Shown here piece by piece: positions 5,115-10,000 of a DNA stretch of 10,000 nucleotides (position 1 is the first letter of the stretch; the number at the start of each line of letters is the position of its first letter). The translations under genes were made by a program, and so were the position numbers. The DNA is taken from positions 1 to 10,000 of the forward strand of contig NZ_JAIWOF010000180.1 in the NCBI RefSeq assembly GCF_020217025.1, in the 5' to 3' direction. Below the pieces are notes generated by a model. It worked only from the letters and a program-made list of their open reading frames with translations. It searched no databases and had not been told where the DNA came from. Source of the stretch: Flavobacterium sp. (GTDB lineage Bacteria; Bacteroidota; Bacteroidia; Flavobacteriales; Flavobacteriaceae).

Positions 5115-6945
5115 ATTCAAAACTTTGCATCATCACCAACTTCGAATACGTTCCGTTTAAAGCTAATAATTCGTCATGGGTTCCTTGCTCTACGATTTCA
5201 CCTTTCTGCATTACAACAATTTTATCCGCTTTTTGAATTGTGGATAAACGGTGCGCAATAACAATTGATGTTCGGTTTTGCATCATGTTTTCTAATGCTA
5301 TTTGAACAAATTTTTCACTTTCGGTATCTAAAGCCGAAGTCGCTTCATCTAAAATCATAATCGGTGGATTTTTCAAAACGGCTCTCGCAATCGAAAGACG
5401 TTGTTTTTGTCCACCTGAAAGTTTTCCTCCTGCATCACCAATGTTGGTTTCAATTCCGTTAGGTAAGTCTTTTACAAACTCGTAAGCATTTGCCACTTTT
5501 AAAGCTGCAATGATTTCTTCATCGGTTGCACCTTCTTTTCCTAAACGAATATTGTTTTTAACCGTATCATTAAATAAAATCGAATCTTGTGTAACCAATC
5601 CCATTAAATCACGTAGCGATTCTAATGTCATGTCTTTAATATCAATTCCGTCGATTTTTACCGTTCCTTCCTGAACATCATAAAAACGAGTCAATAAATT
5701 CGCAATCGTACTTTTTCCAGAACCCGATTGCCCAACCAAAGCTACCGTTTTTCCTTTAGGAATTTCCAATGAGAAGTTTTTCAATACATTTTCTTCAGCA
5801 TAACTGAAATTGATGTTTTCAATACTAATTTTATCTGTGAAAGTTTCTTTTACAATGGCATTTTCTTTATTGGTAATGGTGTTTTCCACTTCTAAAACTT
5901 CAAACACACGTTCGGCAGCAGCTAATCCATTTTTAACAGCATAAGAAGCTTTTGAAATCGCTTTAGCTGGAGTTAAAATGTTGTAAGCCAAGCCGATATA
6001 GGTAATGAAATTTGAACCTTTTAAAGAACCTTCGACTAAAACTAAGTTTCCTCCATACACTAATAATACGCCAATAACTAAAATCCCCATAAACTCACTC
6101 ATGGGAGAAGCTAAATTATTTTTCTTTCCAATCGAGATAGTTAATTGGTATAAACGATTTATGGAATCGTTGAAAGTTTTAGCAAAATATTTTTCAGCAT
6201 TGTAACTTTTAACCACCTTTAAACCACCTAAACTTTCTTCAACAATCGAAATTAAATAGCCATTTTCTTGTTGGGCTTTAGTTGATTTTGATTTTAAACT
6301 TTTACCAATTTTTGAAATAACGAATCCAGAAATAGGAATAAAAACAAATACAAAAACAGTTAATTTCCAACTAATGGATATCATAGCAATTAACGAAAAT
6401 AAAATAGTTAGAGGTTCTTTAACGATAAGTTCTAAAACCATGAAAAACGAATTTTGAACTTCGTTAACATCTCCTAGCATTCGTGCCATTACATCCCCTT
6501 TTCTTTTTTCAGAATAATAAGAAACAGGTAATGAAACAATTTTGTTGAACATTTTTTCACGTAAATCACGTAGTACTCCTGTTTTAACTTTCGTTAAGTG
6601 TTGTAATGCTAAATAATTGGACAGATTTTTAAATAAAAAAGTTACCAATACTAAAGCTACAGTAAGCATTAATCCATATTGAATACCATAATCTTTAGAA
6701 TATTGATTGACATAATAGGCGATATATTCTTGCCAATTGCTCAAAGCATTAATGACTCCATCGTAAATTGGTAGTTTAACTTCGTCTGTTTTTCTTTCAT
6801 CAAATAAAACAGAAAGAACAGGCATAATAAAGACCATTCCTAATGTTCCAAATAATGCATACAAAATGTTGAATGATACGTTACCAATAACATTGTATTT
6901 GTACTTTCTTGCAAAAGGAATAAGTTTTTTAAAATTTTCGTCCAT
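5113..6945 (-). CDS. MsbA-like ABC exporter, fused permease and ATPase
   Basis: This 610-residue half-transporter should work as a homodimer in the inner membrane, using ATP to export or flip a substrate. Residues 1-335 form a type-I exporter membrane domain with about six helices (near 18-48, 88-112, 165-190, 192-212, 284-305, 313-327). Residues about 373-610 are the nucleotide-binding domain, with A-loop Y382, Walker A GQSGSGKST at 405-413, Q-loop Q453, signature LSGGQ at 509-513, Walker B ending D533-E534, D-loop SALD at 537-540, and H-loop H565. All catalytic residues are present. The nearest recognisable type is the lipid flippase MsbA, but drug or peptide exporters look alike at this level, so no symbol is given. 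The start codon directly abuts the mutase stop (TAA-ATG on the minus strand), which points to translational coupling. A heptamer repeat begins at its stop. Confidence 0.93.
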   Translation of the reverse strand: MDENFKKLIPFARKYKYNVIGNVSFNILYALFGTLGMVFIMPVLSVLFDERKTDEVKLPIYDGVINALSNWQEYIAYYVNQYSKDYGIQYGLMLTVALVLVTFLFKNLSNYLALQHLTKVKTGVLRDLREKMFNKIVSLPVSYYSEKRKGDVMARMLGDVNEVQNSFFMVLELIVKEPLTILFSLIAMISISWKLTVFVFVFIPISGFVISKIGKSLKSKSTKAQQENGYLISIVEESLGGLKVVKSYNAEKYFAKTFNDSINRLYQLTISIGKKNNLASPMSEFMGILVIGVLLVYGGNLVLVEGSLKGSNFITYIGLAYNILTPAKAISKASYAVKNGLAAAERVFEVLEVENTITNKENAIVKETFTDKISIENINFSYAEENVLKNFSLEIPKGKTVALVGQSGSGKSTIANLLTRFYDVQEGTVKIDGIDIKDMTLESLRDLMGLVTQDSILFNDTVKNNIRLGKEGATDEEIIAALKVANAYEFVKDLPNGIETNIGDAGGKLSGGQKQRLSIARAVLKNPPIMILDEATSALDTESEKFVQIALENMMQNRTSIVIAHRLSTIQKADKIVVMQKGEIVEQGTHDELLALNGTYSKLVMMQSFE

Positions 6946-8673
6946 TTAGTTTAATTTCATTGCCGAAATAATTCCTGCAATTTTGTTGTCTAATTCTTTT
7001 TCTACTGATTCAGCGTTATCAATCGTGTCTAAAATTCCATTTACGCTGAAATAGAATTTAATTTTAGGTTCTGTTCCACTTGGTCTTGCACAGATTTTGC
7101 TTCCGTCTTCCAAATAATAAATCAATACGTTTGATTTTGGAATGTTAATTTCAAATTCTTCGTTATTCATGAAGTCTTTTCCTTTAGAAGCTTGGTAATC
7201 CTCGATACAAATTACACGTTGTCCGTTGATTTCCTTCATAGGATTTTCGCGTAAGTCAACCATCATTTGTTTAATTTCATTCGCACCTTCAATTCCTTTT
7301 TTGGTAATCGAAATCAAATGTTCTTTATAGAAACCAAAATCAATATATAAATTCAATAATTCTTGATATAACGAACTTCCAGAAGCCTTAGCTTGTGCTG
7401 CAATTTCACTCACTAATAAGATAGCGGCAACTGCATCTTTATCACGAACCGCATCACCCACCATAAAACCGAAACTTTCTTCACCACCTCCAACAAATTT
7501 CTGATTTGGGAAATCTTTAATGAATTTCGCAATCCATTTGAAACCGGTTAATCCTGCTTTACATTCTACATCATAAGCTGCTGATAATTCTAACATCATT
7601 GGAGTAGAAACGATAGTGGAACCAATGAATTCATTTCCTTGGAATTTATCTGCACGTTTCCATTGCTCTAATAAGAAAGCGGTCATGATAACCATCGTTT
7701 GGTTTCCGTTTAATAATTTGATGTTTCCATCTAAATCACGAACCGCAACGCCTAAACGGTCGGAATCTGGATCGGTTCCTACTACCATGTCAGCACCAAT
7801 TTTTTCTGCTAAAGCAATTGCCATCGACAACGCTTCTGGTTCTTCTGGATTTGGAGAAACTACAGTTGGGAAATCACCATTAGGTTCCGCTTGTTCTGGA
7901 ACGATATTTACATCGGTATAACCCGCTTTAGCTAATACGTTTGGAATTGCTTTAATCGAAGTTCCGTGTAAAGAAGTATAAACGATTTTTAAATTCGATT
8001 TAGCTTCAGTTGGCGTATTAAAACTTGCATTTTCTATAGTTGATTTCGCGAAAGCTTCGTCAACTTCGGTATCTATATATTCAATTAAACTGTTGTTCGC
8101 TTCGAATTTAATATCGCTGTATTTTAAATCTTCAATTACTTTGATAATTTCAGCATCTTGAGGCGGTACTAATTGACCACCGTCTTGCCAATATACTTTG
8201 TAACCGTTGTATTCTGGTGGATTGTGAGAAGCCGTTAAAACAATTCCTGCATGACAATTTAAGTAACGAACCGCGAATGATAATTCAGGAGTTGGACGCA
8301 TATCTGAAAACAAATACACTTTAATTCCGTTTGCCGAAAAAACATCAGCCACTACTTTAGCTAAAGTGTTGCTGTTATGACGACAATCGTAAGCAATCGC
8401 TACTTTTAATTGTTCGTTTGGAAACGATTTATGTAAATAATCTGATAAACCTTGTGTGTTTTTACCTAATGTATATTTGTTGATACGATTCGTTCCAACA
8501 CCCATAACCCCACGCATTCCACCGGTTCCAAACTCTAAATTTTTATAGAAACTTTCTTCTAACTCTTTTGGAGCCGAAGTCATCATTTCTTCAATAGCGT
8601 TTCGAGTTGCTTCGTCAAATGTTGGGGTTAACCACTCGTTTACTTTGTTTAAAATACTTTGTTCGATATGCAT
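6946..8673 (-). CDS. Phospho-sugar mutase (phosphoglucomutase/phosphomannomutase)
   Basis: This cytoplasmic enzyme interconverts hexose-6-phosphate and hexose-1-phosphate through a phosphoserine. At 575 residues it has the long form typical of the PgcA-like alpha-D-phosphohexomutases. Motifs in order are FGTGGMRG at 48-55, catalytic TASHNP at 147-152 with phosphorylated S149, the magnesium loop D301-x-D303-x-D305-R306, the sugar-binding loop GGGEES at 395-400, and the phosphate loop RPSGTEP at 530-536. All are intact. Whether glucose or mannose is preferred cannot be read from these motifs; hexose-1-phosphate feeds nucleotide-sugar synthesis. It lies 84 bp after the GT2 gene, with a palindrome in the gap, and its stop codon touches the exporter start. 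The ATG at 8673 is preceded by an A-rich stretch and gives a normal N-terminus. Confidence 0.95.
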   Translation of the reverse strand: MHIEQSILNKVNEWLTPTFDEATRNAIEEMMTSAPKELEESFYKNLEFGTGGMRGVMGVGTNRINKYTLGKNTQGLSDYLHKSFPNEQLKVAIAYDCRHNSNTLAKVVADVFSANGIKVYLFSDMRPTPELSFAVRYLNCHAGIVLTASHNPPEYNGYKVYWQDGGQLVPPQDAEIIKVIEDLKYSDIKFEANNSLIEYIDTEVDEAFAKSTIENASFNTPTEAKSNLKIVYTSLHGTSIKAIPNVLAKAGYTDVNIVPEQAEPNGDFPTVVSPNPEEPEALSMAIALAEKIGADMVVGTDPDSDRLGVAVRDLDGNIKLLNGNQTMVIMTAFLLEQWKRADKFQGNEFIGSTIVSTPMMLELSAAYDVECKAGLTGFKWIAKFIKDFPNQKFVGGGEESFGFMVGDAVRDKDAVAAILLVSEIAAQAKASGSSLYQELLNLYIDFGFYKEHLISITKKGIEGANEIKQMMVDLRENPMKEINGQRVICIEDYQASKGKDFMNNEEFEINIPKSNVLIYYLEDGSKICARPSGTEPKIKFYFSVNGILDTIDNAESVEKELDNKIAGIISAMKLN

Positions 8674-8729
8674 TTTTAATCTTGATATTTTTAAAAATCT
8701 AAAAATGATTTTTTAATTTATTTTCATGG

Positions 8730-8746
8730 TATCACAAATTGTGATA
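8730..8746. promoter_or_regulatory. 17-bp perfect palindrome, possible operator
   Basis: TATCACAAATTGTGATA is a perfect inverted repeat of 8 bp around a single central base. It lies 56 bp before the mutase start and 11 bp beyond the GT2 stop. As RNA it could form a 7-bp stem with a 3-nt loop, but no T run follows on either strand, so an operator for a dimeric regulator is at least as likely as a terminator. No clear flavobacterial promoter motif was found in the 84-bp gap (8674-8757). Confidence 0.4.
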
Positions 8747-8757
8747 GTAGTTTAAAA

Positions 8758-9699
8758 CTATATTACTTCTGAAATCTTATAACGTTCTTCGTTGTTTTTG
8801 GTTCTTAGGATAATTTCACCTAAAAATCCGGCTAAGAATAATTGAGTTCCAATTAACATTGCGGTTAATGCTAGATAAAATTGAGGTCTTTCTGTTATTA
8901 ATCTTCCGGTTGTGTTGATGAATAATTTATCGATTCCTAAATAGAAAGCGAATAAAAATCCAATCATAAACATAATAGAACCTAATAATCCGAAAAGGTG
9001 CATTGGTCGTTTTCCGAAGGTAGAAAGGAACCAAATTGTAATCAAGTCTAAGAAACCATTGATAAAGCGACTCATTCCAAATTTAGAACTTCCGTATTTT
9101 CTAGCTTGATGAATCACGACTTTTTCACCGATTTTTCCAAATCCAGCATTCTTTGCTAAAACAGGAATGTAACGGTGCATTTCACCAGAAACTTCAATAT
9201 TTTTTATAACGATATTTTTATAGGCTTTTAATCCACAGTTAAAATCATTCAAATTAACGCCAGATGTTTTTCGAGCGGCCCAATTGAATAATTTTGACGG
9301 AATATTTTTCGCCACAACCGAATCGTAACGTTTTTTCTTCCAACCTGAAATTAAATCATAATTATCTTCAGTAATTAAACGGAATAATTCTGGAATTTCA
9401 TCTGGACTATCTTGTAAATCGGCATCCATGGTAATTACTACATCACCTTGTGCTTTAGCAAATCCAGCATGTAAAGCTTGTGATTTTCCATAATTTCTAA
9501 GAAAACGGATTCCTTTTACATTCGGATTTTCGTGAGATAATTTTTCGATAACATTCCAAGAAGCATCAGTACTACCATCATCAATAAAAAGGATTTCATA
9601 GGAATAGTTGTGCGCTTGCATCACTTTCACAATCCAATTGTGTAATTCGGGTAACGATTCTTGTTCGTTTAATAATGGGATAACTATGGATAAATTCAT
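8758..9699 (-). CDS. GT2 glycosyltransferase, DPM1/GtrB-like, membrane-anchored
   Basis: The enzyme probably moves a sugar from a nucleotide sugar to a polyprenyl-phosphate carrier at the inner face of the cytoplasmic membrane. Residues 1-228 form a GT-A domain, with opening strand LSIVIPLLNEQESL (3-16), DDGS at 40-43, metal-binding DADLQD at 92-97, a DFNCGLKAY acceptor-region motif at 152-160, and the R200-K201-Y202-G203-S204-S205-K206 loop. Two C-terminal helices at about 233-256 and 275-298 anchor it. Length (313) and order match the DPM1-like bacterial subgroup that includes GtrB and ArnC. The substrate sugar is unknown. It starts 4 bp after the DUF4199 stop, which indicates cotranscription. 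An 84-bp gap separates it from the mutase downstream. Confidence 0.93.
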   Translation of the reverse strand: MNLSIVIPLLNEQESLPELHNWIVKVMQAHNYSYEILFIDDGSTDASWNVIEKLSHENPNVKGIRFLRNYGKSQALHAGFAKAQGDVVITMDADLQDSPDEIPELFRLITEDNYDLISGWKKKRYDSVVAKNIPSKLFNWAARKTSGVNLNDFNCGLKAYKNIVIKNIEVSGEMHRYIPVLAKNAGFGKIGEKVVIHQARKYGSSKFGMSRFINGFLDLITIWFLSTFGKRPMHLFGLLGSIMFMIGFLFAFYLGIDKLFINTTGRLITERPQFYLALTAMLIGTQLFLAGFLGEIILRTKNNEERYKISEVI

Positions 9700-9703
9700 T
9701 TAT

Positions 9704-10000
9704 TTAGAATACAGGTTTGTCTTTTTTGAAGATAGCAGCTAAAATGGCACCAAATATGGCAGAGCCAACAATACTCCATATACTTCCTTTTAGTTGTTCA
9801 ATAGTTGAAAATTGATTGTAATCTTTCATTTTATCAACAGTTTCTTTTATAGCAGAGGTTGGTGTTCCAAATTTCTCTAACATTTGAACAGTTGACTCAA
9901 GTGTAAGTTCTTTTAAACGAATTGCAGCTTCTGGATCAATTACATTGAAAAGTAAAATATTGTATATAACGGATATTGCAATACCAATTAGTGCTGAAAT
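9704..10000 (-). CDS. DUF4199-family membrane protein, C-terminal part
   Basis: This is partial: the start lies beyond the right edge. The 98 visible residues end at TAA (9704-9706). They contain one hydrophobic segment (ALIGIAISVIYNILLF), an acidic/amphipathic middle (NVIDPEAAIRLKEL to DKMKDYNQF), and a second hydrophobic segment (IWSIVGSAIFGAILAAIF) followed by the basic tail KKDKPVF. This order and the 'VIDP' plus 'GSIWSIVGSAIFGAILAAI' features fit DUF4199, a small Bacteroidota membrane family of unknown function. The family commonly sits just ahead of a GT2 gene in flavobacteria, from memory. The 4-bp gap to the GT2 start supports an operon. A role assisting lipid-linked sugar handling is only an inference from position. 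Confidence 0.8.
   Translation of the reverse strand: MSALIGIAISVIYNILLFNVIDPEAAIRLKELTLESTVQMLEKFGTPTSAIKETVDKMKDYNQFSTIEQLKGSIWSIVGSAIFGAILAAIFKKDKPVF

Noticed and set aside
7616..7921. Open plus-strand frame of 101 codons opposite the mutase gene
   Set aside because: It is antisense to a strongly supported enzyme across its magnesium-loop region, and its composition is explained by the opposite strand's codons. No domain is visible.

Overview
The window is AT-rich with A-rich translation starts lacking Shine-Dalgarno sequences, a TonB-dependent receptor with an N-terminal carboxypeptidase-like domain, and a DUF4199 / GT2 / phospho-sugar mutase run. Together these point to a Bacteroidota chromosome, most likely the family Flavobacteriaceae and probably Flavobacterium or a close relative. 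One exact match to the flavobacterial promoter consensus (TTG, 20-bp spacer, TAnnTTTG) agrees with this. No phage, integrase, transposase, CRISPR, rRNA or tRNA gene was recognised.

Layout. Positions 1-3992 are a plus-strand run of cell-envelope genes: the C-terminus of a probable M23 peptidase, a complete 821-residue TonB-dependent receptor 15 bp downstream, a 237-residue lipoprotein with two EF-hand-like calcium loops, and a 96-residue small membrane protein. Positions 3993-4257 form a convergent intergenic stretch filled with repeats. A 183-bp inverted element carries two hairpin types in each arm, and a GGAT-rich tandem repeat follows it. Positions 4258-10000 are all minus strand. In transcription order they are DUF4199 (partial), a GT2 glycosyltransferase, a phospho-sugar mutase, an MsbA-like ABC exporter and a DUF2971 protein.

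How the genes may work together. The 4-bp gap between DUF4199 and GT2, and the mutase stop codon directly abutting the exporter start codon, indicate cotranscription in pairs and possibly one operon. The mutase would supply a hexose-1-phosphate, the GT2 enzyme would move a sugar onto a membrane lipid carrier, and the exporter could flip a lipid or glycolipid. That pathway is inference from families and spacing. The DUF2971 gene looks like a separate unit bounded by repeats on both sides.

The coding content is ordinary for this group; no new multi-gene system is evident. The least-explained signals are non-coding: the inverted double-hairpin element, a CAA hexamer array just upstream of DUF2971, an AACTCCY heptamer array at the end of the exporter gene, and a 17-bp palindrome ahead of the mutase.
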